DNA of 64,000 nucleotides from Nocardiopsis sp. JB363 (GTDB lineage: Bacteria > Actinomycetota > Actinomycetes > Streptosporangiales > Streptosporangiaceae): assembly GCF_900143625.1 (NCBI RefSeq), contig NZ_FRFF01000045.1:1-64000 (forward strand). The letters run 5' to 3'. The notes below the pieces were generated by a model that searched no databases, was not told the DNA's origin, and saw nothing but the letters and a program-made list of their open reading frames with translations. Positions 7,190 through 15,372 of this stretch are shown piece after piece. How positions within the stretch are numbered: the first letter of the stretch is position 1; every line of letters starts with the position of its first letter. The translations under genes and the position numbers were made by a program.

Positions 7190-8579
7190 CTTCGGGTGAA
7201 TCGCCGGATACCGGCTCCGGGATCCGCTCCGCCTCCGGCGCCCCCTGTGCACCGGGGGCCGCGGTGGCGTTCGGTTCGACGGCGTCCATCGGCTCCGTCC
7301 CGCCGGTTTCCCCACGTTCCACCGTGGCGGCCTCCGGCCCGCGGAAGCGTCGCGGCAGCAGGTCGTGCACGCGCACGCCCTTGGTCCTCATCAGCAGGGC
7401 GGAGATCACCCCGACCGCCACGATCGTCACCGCACCGCCCACGATGAAGCTGTACTGCGGGCCGAAGGCGTCGGCGAGCAGACCCACCACCGGGGCGCCG
7501 ATCGGGGCCACCCCCATGAACACCAACAGGAACATGCTCATCGCGCGGCCGCGCATCCGGGGGTCGACGCTGAGCTGGAAGGTGGCGTTGAGGGTGGTCA
7601 CGTAGGTCATGAAGAGCGCGCCCATGGGCACCAGGACCACGACGAACGCCACGTAGCCCGGCATGAACCCGGCGACCAACTGGGCGACGCCGAACCCCAT
7701 CGACCCGATGAGCACCAACCGCAGCTTGGGGACTTCGCGTCGGGCCGCCAACAGCGCACCGGCCAAGGCCCCCACCGCGAGCGCGGCGGCGGCCACACCG
7801 AACGCCTCGGCCCCGGTCTCGAACACGTTGTTGACCATGAGCGCGATCTGGTTCTGGCTGTTGGCGCCGAAGAACTGCACCGAGGCGGCCAGGATCAACA
7901 GCAGGACGAGGTCGCGTCTGCCACCGATGTAGCGCAGTCCCTCGCGAATCTGTCCCTTGCCGCGCGGCATGCGTTCGGTGGGGTTGAGTTCGGCGGTGCG
8001 GATCATCAGCAACGCCACGATCGTGAACCCGAACGAGACGCCGTTGATCATGAAGACGGGGCCACTGCCGATCAGACCGATCAGCAGGCCGGCGATGGCG
8101 GGCCCGGTGACCCGACCGAGCTGGAAGCTGGCGCTGTTGAGCGCGATCGCGTTCGGCAGGAGTTCACGGCTGACCATCTCCGGCACGAACGTCTGTCGCC
8201 CGGGGTTGTCGAGCACGGTGATCATGCCCAGCCCGAAGGCGAAGAGGTACACGTGCCAGACCTCGGCGGCGCCGAGGATGGCCAGGACACCGAGGCCCAC
8301 CGCGAGCACGCCCATGGCGGACTGAGTCAAGATCAGCAGGCGGCGCTTGTCGAAACGGTCGACCATGGCACCGCCCCAGAGCCCGAAGAAGAGCATGGGC
8401 AGGAACTGCAGGGCGGTGGTCATGCCCAGCGCGATGCCGCTGCCGCCACTGAGCTGGAGCACCAGCCAGTCCTGGGCGATGCGCTGCATCCAGGTGCCGG
8501 GGTTGGACACGAGCTGGCCGAGGGCGTAGATCCGGTAGTTGCGCACGCCCAGCGAGCGGAACATCGCGATACGTCGCAT
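7179..8579 (-). CDS. MFS transporter (EntS/MFS_3-like)
   Basis: The protein is 466 residues long from the second of two adjacent ATGs (8579; ATG 8582 possible), both behind GGGGAGG. The family signature GQLVSNPGTWMQRIAQDWLVLQ lies near residue 20. Twelve helices are followed by a charged tail of about 60 residues (from residue 405) that carries several Glu/Pro repeats. MFS_3 proteins export siderophores or drugs. The tail is longer than usual and probably cytoplasmic. It shares the strand with the purine permease but is separated by a terminator. Confidence 0.85.
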   Translation of the reverse strand: MRRIAMFRSLGVRNYRIYALGQLVSNPGTWMQRIAQDWLVLQLSGGSGIALGMTTALQFLPMLFFGLWGGAMVDRFDKRRLLILTQSAMGVLAVGLGVLAILGAAEVWHVYLFAFGLGMITVLDNPGRQTFVPEMVSRELLPNAIALNSASFQLGRVTGPAIAGLLIGLIGSGPVFMINGVSFGFTIVALLMIRTAELNPTERMPRGKGQIREGLRYIGGRRDLVLLLILAASVQFFGANSQNQIALMVNNVFETGAEAFGVAAAALAVGALAGALLAARREVPKLRLVLIGSMGFGVAQLVAGFMPGYVAFVVVLVPMGALFMTYVTTLNATFQLSVDPRMRGRAMSMFLLVFMGVAPIGAPVVGLLADAFGPQYSFIVGGAVTIVAVGVISALLMRTKGVRVHDLLPRRFRGPEAATVERGETGGTEPMDAVEPNATAAPGAQGAPEAERIPEPVSGDSPEVRR

Positions 8580-8658
8580 CATCCCCTCCCCTGTCGGGCG
8601 CACCCGTGGAGAAAGGCTGAAACCAGCATCGTGGTGGAGGCACGGGAACCATGAAGTA

Positions 8659-8693
8659 AACGGCGTTGACTCATCACCTGAGCCAACGCCGTT
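8659..8693 (-). terminator. Hairpin terminator after the purine permease gene
   Basis: AACGGCGTTG (8659-8668) pairs perfectly with CAACGCCGTT (8684-8693). The stem continues after one mismatch with CTCA/TGAG around a 5-base loop. It lies about 80 bases past the permease stop. A shorter dyad, CGCGG/CCGCG at 8752-8766, follows the stop immediately. Confidence 0.65.
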
Positions 8694-8771
8694 CACCACT
8701 GCTTCCATTCCCCGTCACCCGTGGGACGACCCCATGAGTGACGGAGAACGCGGTTCGATCCGCGAAAGGGA

Positions 8772-10229
8772 TCAGCCGATCAGGGCGTAGATGGCCGGTT
8801 CGGCGAAGTGGATCAGGAAGACCACCGAGATGAGCCAGAGCAGCGGGTGCACGCGACGCGCACGCCCCATGACCAGCATGACGAAGGCGTAGCCGAGCAG
8901 ACCGAAACCGATACCGTTCGCGATCGAGTACGTGAACGGCATCATGATGATCGCCAGGAAGGAACCGATGCCGAGCGCCGGGTCCTTGAAGTCGATGCTG
9001 GTGACCTGGGTGAGCATCATGAAGCCCACGATCACCAGCACCGGTGTGGCGGCCTCGAAGGGCACGAGGCTCACCAAGGGGGTGAAGAGCGTCGCGATCA
9101 TGAACATCGCGCCGGTGACGATCGGCGCGATACCGGTACGAGCGCCCTCACCGACACCCGCGGCGGACTCGGCGTACAGGGTCGCGACCGAGGCCGAACC
9201 CAGACCACCGAGGATGGTGCCCACGGAGTCGGCGATCAGGACCTCACGGGTGCCCTCGATGTTGCCGTCCTCGTCGGCCAGGCCGCCCTGGTGCGCGACG
9301 CCCACCATGGTGCCCATGGTGTCGAAGAAGTCCGCCAACAGCAGCGTGAAGATCAGCATGACGACAGTGGCGACACCGACATCGGACCACCGCTCGGCGA
9401 TGTTGAACCCGCCCTCGGTGAAGAGACCGAGGAGGGAGACGTCGGGCATCGCCACGAGGTCGTCGACGCTGGTGGGAAGGCTGGGAACGGTGAGCGCCCA
9501 GCCCAGACCCTCACCACCGTCACCGAGCAGGCTCTCCACCACGATGGAGAGAACGGTGGCGACCACGATGCCCAGGAGGAGGGCACCTCGGACATTGCGC
9601 ACGTAGAGGGCGATGCTGACCAGGAGGCCGATCACGAAGATCAGGATGGGCCAGCCGTTGAGACCGCCGTTGCCCAACTGGACCAGGGTGCCGTCACCGG
9701 CCTGGATGAAGCCGGCGTTCACCAGGCCGATCAAGGCGAGGAAGAGACCCACACCAACGGCGATCGCGACCTTGAGACCGGACGGAATGGCGGCGAACAC
9801 GGCGGTACGGAACCCGGTGAGCACCAGGATCAAGAGCACGACGCCCTCGATGATGATCAACAGGAAGACGTCCGCCCAGGACATCAGGGGCGCGATCCCG
9901 TAGGCGACGACCGCGTTGAGGCCCATGCCCGCGGCGATGGCGAACGGGTAGCGGCTGACCACGCCCATGAGGACACAGGAGAGGGCGGCCACCAGCGCGG
10001 TCATGGCGGCGACACCCGGAAGCCCCAGGGTGTCCCCGTTGACGTCCTCGGCCGTGCCGAGGATCAGGGGGTTGAGGACCACGATGTAGGCCATGGCGAA
10101 GAAGGTCGCCATGCCGCCACGGATCTCGGTTCCGAGGGTCGAGCCCCGCTCCGTGATCTTGAAGTAGCGGTCGATGGGGCCCTTGGGCCTTCTGGTGTGT
10201 TCGGTGGGGGATGGATTCGGTGCGTTCAC
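8772..10229 (-). CDS. NCS2-family purine permease (AzgA/PbuG-like)
   Basis: The protein is 485 residues long with about 13-14 membrane helices and belongs to the AzgA branch, which takes up adenine, guanine and hypoxanthine. The first helix region EIRGGMATFFAMAYIVVLNP is diagnostic, as is GMGLNAVVAYG in the substrate-binding half. The GTG at 10229 starts MNAPNPSP. It is transcribed alone, with a 218-base divergent control region upstream containing dyads. No purine riboswitch was recognised there. Confidence 0.88.
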   Translation of the reverse strand: MNAPNPSPTEHTRRPKGPIDRYFKITERGSTLGTEIRGGMATFFAMAYIVVLNPLILGTAEDVNGDTLGLPGVAAMTALVAALSCVLMGVVSRYPFAIAAGMGLNAVVAYGIAPLMSWADVFLLIIIEGVVLLILVLTGFRTAVFAAIPSGLKVAIAVGVGLFLALIGLVNAGFIQAGDGTLVQLGNGGLNGWPILIFVIGLLVSIALYVRNVRGALLLGIVVATVLSIVVESLLGDGGEGLGWALTVPSLPTSVDDLVAMPDVSLLGLFTEGGFNIAERWSDVGVATVVMLIFTLLLADFFDTMGTMVGVAHQGGLADEDGNIEGTREVLIADSVGTILGGLGSASVATLYAESAAGVGEGARTGIAPIVTGAMFMIATLFTPLVSLVPFEAATPVLVIVGFMMLTQVTSIDFKDPALGIGSFLAIIMMPFTYSIANGIGFGLLGYAFVMLVMGRARRVHPLLWLISVVFLIHFAEPAIYALIG

Positions 10230-10292
10230 GTCATCAGCCTGACCTGCTCGTGTTACGGGACATCAAGGATTCTGCGCCAGATTAGTTGCATC

Positions 10293-10381
10293 TTCGTACA
10301 ACAGCATCCCCAAAGTTCACTTCAAGCTCGTACGAATCACCATGCGATCGGATGATCGGATCTTTTGATGTGAGTCACATC
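10293..10381. promoter_or_regulatory. Dyads in the divergent purine permease/DUF2530 region
   Basis: Three symmetrical elements are visible: TTCGTAC (10293-10299) with its inverse GTACGAA (10330-10336), and the perfect palindrome GATGTGA-G-TCACATC (10367-10381). Between them GATCGGAT occurs twice in tandem. They are candidate regulator sites for the permease gene. None matches an operator I can name. Confidence 0.4.
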
Positions 10382-10435
10382 TCCGCTATGACCTGCTGAG
10401 ACACATCGGTTCTCCCTCGCCCTGGCGGCACCGGA

Positions 10436-10441
10436 TAACCT
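10436..10441 (+). promoter_or_regulatory. -10 box TAACCT of the leaderless DUF2530 gene
   Basis: TAACCT ends 7 bases before the GTG at 10448, the same spacing as several other leaderless genes in this window. No good -35 hexamer is seen. Confidence 0.45.
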
Positions 10442-10447
10442 GAACCC

Positions 10448-10723
10448 GTGCGCAAACCTCGCCGACCAGATCCGGAAGTCCACGAGACCGACTACCGAGT
10501 GCCGGCCGCCCTCGGCACCGCCGCGTGGGTGGTCGCCCTCATCGTGTTGCTCGCCATGGGCGACGCCCTTCCCGACTCCGAACGCTGGTGGATCGGTGTC
10601 TGTGTGACCGGAATCGCCCTCGGCGTCTTCGGGTTCCTCTACATCCCCTATCTCCTCCGCAAACGCGGGGAGACGGTCGAACACGCCGCCGAGCGAGTCG
10701 AGGGTCGATCCGAAACCCCCTGA
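10448..10723 (+). CDS. DUF2530 two-helix membrane protein
   Basis: This is a 91-residue actinobacterial protein of the DUF2530 family. A charged N-terminus is followed by two membrane helices (about 22-41 and 52-72) and a basic/acidic tail (LLRKRGETVEHAAERVEG). Function unknown. The GTG start is predicted leaderless. It lies 41 bases before the methyltransferase gene, which has its own promoter. Confidence 0.8.
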   Translation: MRKPRRPDPEVHETDYRVPAALGTAAWVVALIVLLAMGDALPDSERWWIGVCVTGIALGVFGFLYIPYLLRKRGETVEHAAERVEGRSETP

Positions 10724-10745
10724 CCTGTGCCGGCCGCACCGTGAA

Positions 10746-10765
10746 CCTGCCCGATAATGGGCAGG
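10746..10765 (+). promoter_or_regulatory. Leaderless promoter with operator wrapped around the -10 box
   Basis: CCTGCCC (10746-10752) and GGGCAGG (10759-10765) form a perfect 7-bp inverted repeat whose 6-base spacer is the -10 hexamer GATAAT (10753-10758). The GTG start codon of the methyltransferase begins at the last base of the repeat, 7 bases after the hexamer. Confidence 0.65.
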
Positions 10766-12261
10766 TGTCTGAGACAGAATTCCCGCGCGGTCTCGCCGAC
10801 CGCCTTCGCGGCATCCTCATCGACGCCGACTACACGGTGTCCGGTGTCCGCGACCGGCTCGGCGACGCCGCCGCAAAGGCCCTGGCCCGCGAACAGCTGG
10901 TGCCCGCCCTGCGCGCCACCGGCGGAGAGGAACGCCTCGGACTGCTGCTGCGTCTGTGGTGGCTACGCGGGGCCGTCCCGCTCCGCGCCGCCCGTGGCAT
11001 CCTTCCCGTGGACGAACTCGCCGAAGCCGGCCTGGTGCGCGTCGACGACGGACCCGAGGGCCCGGTGGTGCGCGCACTCGTGCACCTCGGTCCTTGGGAG
11101 CTGGAGGACGGCCGGCCCGGGTTCGTGGTCTCCGACCCCAAGGTGCACCCGGGCAGCGGTGACGTCCCTCGCCACGACCACGTCGTCGGCACGGGTGGAG
11201 CCTCCGCCAACCTGTCCCGTCTGATGGTCGACGGACCCTTCGAGCGCGCCCTGGACCTGGGCACCGGGTGTGGTGTCCAGGCCCTGCACCTGGCTTCCAG
11301 GGCCCGTGAGGTGGTGGCCACCGACCTCAACCCACGCGCCGTCCACCTGGCGGGGATCAGCCTGGCCCTGTCCAGTGTCCACGACGCCCGACTGGCCCAG
11401 GGTTCGTTGTTCGAACCGGTCAAGGGCGAACGCTTCGACCTCATCGTGTCCAACCCGCCGTTCGTCATCACCCCGGAGGCGGCCCGGTACACCTACCGCG
11501 AGTCCGACCTGCCGGGCGACACCGTCTGCGCCGAACTGGTCCGGCAGGCGCCCGCCCACCTCACCGAGGGTGGATGGGCCCAGTTCCTGGCCAACTGGAC
11601 GCACACCGACAGCGACGACTGGGAGGACCGGGTCGGCGGGTGGATCACCGGCACCGGCTGTTCGGGCTGGGTGGTCCAACGCGACGTCCAGGACCCCGCC
11701 GAGTACGTGGAGCTGTGGCTGCGCGACTCCTGTGAGCACGGCACCCCCGAGTACACCCGCCGCTACGACGCCTGGCTGGACTACTTCGAGCGCGAGGGCA
11801 TCAAGGGCATCGGTTTCGGCTGGATCAGTCTGCGCAACGACGTCGCGCAGGACGCCACGGTTCGGGTCGAGGAACTACGGCACGACGTCGAGCAACCGGT
11901 GGGGCGTTACCTGCCGGACGTGGTGGATGGAGCGATGACCGCGCACCGGCTCACCGACGCCGCCCTGTTGTCCGCGCACGTGGCGCTCGCCCCCGGTGTG
12001 GTCGAGGAACGGGTGGGCGTGCCCGGCGCACCCGACCCGGAGAAGATCCTGCTCCGTCAGCGCGAGGGCCTGCACCGAGTGGTCCGGATCGACACCGTGG
12101 AGGCGGCCCTGGCCAGCGTCTGCGACGGCACCATGCCGGTCGGTCCGCTGCTGGACGCGATCGCCGAGCTCATGGGCGAGGACCAGGAGACGATCCGCGA
12201 ACGCACACCGGACGCGCTGCGCACCCTCATCTCCGAGGGGTTCTTCCGCGTCACCCGCTGA
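10765..12261 (+). CDS. Large class I SAM methyltransferase (DUF7059-type, NPPF motif)
   Basis: This 498-residue, three-part protein has an N-terminal helical domain (1-130) and a central Rossmann methyltransferase domain (about 150-320). The last part is a C-terminal domain (about 330-498). The SAM motif is ALDLGTGCGVQAL, the acidic loop is ATDLNPRAV, and SNPPFVI is the catalytic N-P-P-F motif. That motif is used by enzymes that methylate amide or amino nitrogens (HemK, RlmG, N6-adenine enzymes). The target is probably RNA or a translation factor. It is leaderless from the GTG at 10765; the next gene converges 15 bases after the stop. Confidence 0.8.
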   Translation: MSETEFPRGLADRLRGILIDADYTVSGVRDRLGDAAAKALAREQLVPALRATGGEERLGLLLRLWWLRGAVPLRAARGILPVDELAEAGLVRVDDGPEGPVVRALVHLGPWELEDGRPGFVVSDPKVHPGSGDVPRHDHVVGTGGASANLSRLMVDGPFERALDLGTGCGVQALHLASRAREVVATDLNPRAVHLAGISLALSSVHDARLAQGSLFEPVKGERFDLIVSNPPFVITPEAARYTYRESDLPGDTVCAELVRQAPAHLTEGGWAQFLANWTHTDSDDWEDRVGGWITGTGCSGWVVQRDVQDPAEYVELWLRDSCEHGTPEYTRRYDAWLDYFEREGIKGIGFGWISLRNDVAQDATVRVEELRHDVEQPVGRYLPDVVDGAMTAHRLTDAALLSAHVALAPGVVEERVGVPGAPDPEKILLRQREGLHRVVRIDTVEAALASVCDGTMPVGPLLDAIAELMGEDQETIRERTPDALRTLISEGFFRVTR

Positions 12262-12276
12262 TCCGACGGGGGCGAC

Positions 12277-13809
12277 TCAACCTTGTGCCCGGGTCGCCTC
12301 CGGGGCGCTCCCGCGCTTGTACGACAGAGCGAACAGACCGCTCGCCGTCAGTACGACGACGGCGATGAGCAGGGTCGCTCGATAGCCGTTGTCGAAGGCG
12401 TGGACGGCCTCCTCCATCAGCGCGGCCGCGGCGTCGACGTCCAACCCCGCTGCGACCGTGCGGGCCTCGTCCAGGCCACCGGCCGCGTCGGCGGGGGCTC
12501 CCTCGGGCAGGGTGACGGTTCGGGTGTAGACGGCGGAGAGCAGGCTTCCCAGGATCGCCACGCCGGTCAGGCTGCCGAGCTCATAGGACACCTCCTCCAC
12601 CGAGGAGGCCATCCCCGCCCGGTGTTCGGGCGCGTATCCCACGATCGCCGCCGAGGCGGCGGTCATCGCGGCCCCGGTGCCGGCACCGGCCACCAGCAGC
12701 CCGGCGACCGTCCAGGCGAGCGGGGCGTTCGGGGTGAGCAGAACCAACGCCGTGCCCGCCGCGGTCACCAACAGACCGGTGCCGATCACCGGCCGGGTGC
12801 CCAAACGGGACAGCAGCGCACCCGCGGTGATGCCCACCGGCAGTGCGCCCAGGGCCATGGCGGCCACCACCAACCCCGCGCGGAACGGTGTCAGGTCCAG
12901 CACCAGTTGCAGGCGCTGGGTCAGGACCAGCTGTACGCCGGCGACGGCGAACATCGCCATGGCCGCGGCCAGTACCCCGATGAGGATGCGGGGGTCGCGC
13001 AGCAGCGCGAAGTCGATCAGCGGGTAGGGACGTCCGCGCTGGCGACGCACGAAGGTCCACCACCCCACCGCCGAGACCAGCAGTGCCACGAGTACCGCCA
13101 CGGCCCGGGGTTCGGGTCCGGTGACCTCTTTGATCGCGTACACCGCGCCCGCCAGACCGGCCATCACCTGGGCCGAACCGAGCAGGTCCCAGGGGCGGTC
13201 GGAGCCGCCCGACCCGCCCGGTGCGACCAGCGCGGCCAACACCAGGGCCACGAGCACGATCGGCACGTTCACCAGGAAGACCGAACCCCACCAGAAGTAC
13301 TCCAGCAGCAGTCCGCCCACGATCGGTCCGATGGCGGCGCCGACCATGGCCATGGTCCCCCACACGCCGATCGCGATGCCCCGCTCGTGTTCGTCGGTGA
13401 AGGTGATCCGGATCAACGACAGGGTGGCGGGCATCATCGCGGCGGCGCCCACGGCCAGGAAGGCCCGCCCGGCGACCAACAGTTCCGGGGTCGTGGCGTA
13501 GGCGGCGACCAGGGACGCGGTACCGAACAGGACCAGCCCGATCAGGTACATGCGTTTGTGTCCGACCCGGTCGCCGAGGGTTCCGGCGCCCAACAGCAGA
13601 CCCGCCATGACCAGGGGGTAGGCGTTGATGATCCACAGACGCTGGGAGGCGTTCGCGCCGAGGTCGGCGCTGAGGGTCGGCAGAGCCGTGTACAGCACCG
13701 TCATGTCCACCGAGATCAGCAGCAGCCCGGCGGAGACCGCCGCCAGGACCAGCCACCTTCGGGCCGGACTCAGGACCGGCGCATCGGTCCCACTCGTCAC
13801 GTCGCTCAC
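12277..13809 (-). CDS. MFS multidrug exporter (DHA2/EmrB-QacA type)
   Basis: The protein is about 510 residues long with 14 membrane helices. DHA2 motifs are clear: LLLISVDMTVLYTALPTL (helix 1), LGDRVGHKRMYL (motif A) and GPIVGGLLLEYFWWGSVFLV (motif C region). It exports cationic drugs or endogenous metabolites by proton exchange. The GTG at 13809 (VSDVTSG) is preferred because of GAAAGGGG upstream; an in-frame GTG at 13824 is possible. Its end converges with the methyltransferase. No linked regulator is present. Confidence 0.85.
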   Translation of the reverse strand: MSDVTSGTDAPVLSPARRWLVLAAVSAGLLLISVDMTVLYTALPTLSADLGANASQRLWIINAYPLVMAGLLLGAGTLGDRVGHKRMYLIGLVLFGTASLVAAYATTPELLVAGRAFLAVGAAAMMPATLSLIRITFTDEHERGIAIGVWGTMAMVGAAIGPIVGGLLLEYFWWGSVFLVNVPIVLVALVLAALVAPGGSGGSDRPWDLLGSAQVMAGLAGAVYAIKEVTGPEPRAVAVLVALLVSAVGWWTFVRRQRGRPYPLIDFALLRDPRILIGVLAAAMAMFAVAGVQLVLTQRLQLVLDLTPFRAGLVVAAMALGALPVGITAGALLSRLGTRPVIGTGLLVTAAGTALVLLTPNAPLAWTVAGLLVAGAGTGAAMTAASAAIVGYAPEHRAGMASSVEEVSYELGSLTGVAILGSLLSAVYTRTVTLPEGAPADAAGGLDEARTVAAGLDVDAAAALMEEAVHAFDNGYRATLLIAVVVLTASGLFALSYKRGSAPEATRAQG

Positions 13810-13890
13810 GAACGCCCCTTTCACCGCACCCCATCCTGCCGCGCGAACCGACCGAACGCACCGTCGGGGCGGCCCTGACGCTCGGGTCGG

Positions 13891-14367
13891 TCAGGCGTCG
13901 GTGAAGACGACGACGCCCTCGCCGTTCTCCTTGCCGCCCTCGACCAGGAGGAAGCCCGGTTCGTCCACGTGCACGGTGACCTCCTCCTCGCACTCCAGAG
14001 CCACCAGGTGGGTCTCGCCCGGGGCGAACTGTTCGAGCTCGTCGGGGAGCTGGACCGCGCAGGTCACGGACAGGTCGGGGTGATCGAACGCCACGGTGGG
14101 CCGGAACCCGGAGAAGAAGGGGGTGTGGCGGCCGCGATCCTCGGAGGCGTACATGGTGAGCTCGACGGTGATCTGCCCGCCGGTCGGGTACGTGTGCACC
14201 TCGGTGTCCTCTTGATCGGCGTCGTCGCCCGCTCCCTCGGTATCGGCGTCCCGGGCCGCACCCTCCGCATCGGCTTCGTCCGGGGCGGGCGCGGGTTCGT
14301 CCGTCGACGCCGCGCACCCGACGGTGAGCAGCAGGGCGAGGAGAGCGATGACCGGGGTGGCGCGCAT
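13891..14367 (-). CDS. Secreted lipoprotein, unknown function
   Basis: The protein is 158 residues long from the ATG at 14367. A lipoprotein signal peptide ends in the lipobox LTVGC. Next comes a very acidic Ala/Asp/Glu linker of about 35 residues that should hold the domain off the membrane. A small beta-rich domain of about 100 residues follows, with TGGQITVELTMYASE and conserved-looking Cys pairs (VTCAVQL, ALECEEE) that may form a disulfide. Family unknown. Confidence 0.7.
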   Translation of the reverse strand: MRATPVIALLALLLTVGCAASTDEPAPAPDEADAEGAARDADTEGAGDDADQEDTEVHTYPTGGQITVELTMYASEDRGRHTPFFSGFRPTVAFDHPDLSVTCAVQLPDELEQFAPGETHLVALECEEEVTVHVDEPGFLLVEGGKENGEGVVVFTDA

Positions 14368-14447
14368 GGGGGATCCCGTCTTTCGGAAAGAGTGGGGCAC
14401 CTGAGAAGACGCTCGGCTTCCCCGGGTGGTTCCACCAGTGGTTCCGC

Positions 14448-14453
14448 TAGCTT
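14448..14453 (+). promoter_or_regulatory. -10 box TAGCTT of the leaderless MOSC gene
   Basis: TAGCTT ends 7 bases before the ATG at 14460 and no ribosome-binding site precedes that ATG. GGTGG-TT-CCACC and a repeated TGGTTCC lie just upstream and could bind a regulator. Confidence 0.5.
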
Positions 14454-14459
14454 GATGGC

Positions 14460-15323
14460 ATGGCCCCTGAACCCATCGCCCATGTGAGCGCGCTCGTCAC
14501 CTACCCCGTGAAGGGATGCGCGGGTGTTCCCCTCTCCGACTCCGAGGTCACCTCCGCCGGGCTCGCCCACGACCGCACGTTCATGGTGGTCGACGACTCC
14601 GGCACCTTCCGCAGCCAGCGCAAGGATCCCCGGATGGCGCGCATCGTCCCGGAGATCGACGCCGACGCCTCCCGTCTGACTCTGCGCACCGGTGGCACCG
14701 AACCCCTCGAACTCAAGACCGCCTCGGACGGCCCGCGCCTGGACGTCACCGTGCACGGGAACCCCTTCCAGGGCGTGGACCAGGGTGACGAGGCCGCCGC
14801 GTGGCTGACCGGGGTGTTCGGTTCGTCCAGCCGTCTGGTGCGAGTGCCCGAGGACCACCGGCGCGAGACCACGGGTCTGACCACCGGCACCGCGGGCTTC
14901 GCCGACGGCCACGCCGCCGTGGTGGGTTCGCTGTCCTCACTGGACCTGCTCAACGAACACATCCTCGCCACCGGTGGCGAGCCCGTGCCGATGGCACGGT
15001 TCCGGCCCAACGTCGTCGTGTCCGGCTGGCCGGAGGCGCACACCGAAGACCGGGTGCGCAGGGTCCGTCTGGGCACAGCCGAGCTCGGTTACGCGAAGGT
15101 GTGCATTCGGTGCGCGGTCACCACCGTCGACCAGGAGACCGGTCGAAAACGCGGTCCCGAACCACTGCGCGCCCTGGCCGGGTACCGCCGCGCGGACGAC
15201 GGCGGCGTGGCCTTCTGCTCGAAGTTCGCCGTGACCGTCCCCGGAACCGTGTCCGTCGGCGACCCCTTGGAGGTCACCGAGTGGGCCGAGCCCGAGCAGG
15301 GCCTGACAGCCGCTCTCCCCTGA
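14460..15323 (+). CDS. MOSC-domain molybdenum-cofactor protein (mARC/YcbX-like)
   Basis: The protein is 287 residues long, with an MOSC N-terminal beta-barrel (1-115, starting VSALVTYPVKGCAG) and an MOSC domain (about 130-270). RFRPNVVV and RCAVTTVDQETG correspond to mARC-family motifs; Cys218 in the latter is the expected molybdenum ligand. Such enzymes reduce N-hydroxylated compounds. It lacks the C-terminal ferredoxin domain of YcbX, so electrons must come from a separate partner. Its stop codon is the first three bases of a long terminator stem. Confidence 0.82.
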   Translation: MAPEPIAHVSALVTYPVKGCAGVPLSDSEVTSAGLAHDRTFMVVDDSGTFRSQRKDPRMARIVPEIDADASRLTLRTGGTEPLELKTASDGPRLDVTVHGNPFQGVDQGDEAAAWLTGVFGSSSRLVRVPEDHRRETTGLTTGTAGFADGHAAVVGSLSSLDLLNEHILATGGEPVPMARFRPNVVVSGWPEAHTEDRVRRVRLGTAELGYAKVCIRCAVTTVDQETGRKRGPEPLRALAGYRRADDGGVAFCSKFAVTVPGTVSVGDPLEVTEWAEPEQGLTAALP

Positions 15324-15362
15324 TCCGTGACGCTTCTTGCCACCGGCAAGCGTCACGGATCA
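15321..15362. terminator. Long bidirectional terminator overlapping the MOSC stop codon
   Basis: TGATCCGTGACGCTT (15321-15335) and AAGCGTCACGGATCA (15348-15362) are perfect 15-bp arms. An alternative inner stem, CTTGCC/GGCAAG, can form with a 3-base loop. The first TGA is the MOSC stop. The converging sacsin-like gene ends 11 bases beyond. There is no U-tract. Confidence 0.85.
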
Positions 15363-15372
15363 AGGGGAGGGG

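Noticed and set aside
8752-8766. CGCGG-TTCGAT-CCGCG, resembling a tRNA T-arm
   Set aside because: The loop is 6 bases, and no acceptor, D or anticodon stems can be fitted around it. It is a small dyad after the permease stop.
10367-10381. Possible CRP site (TGTGA...TCACA)
   Set aside because: CRP-type sites need about six bases between the half sites; here there is one. Kept only as an unnamed palindrome.
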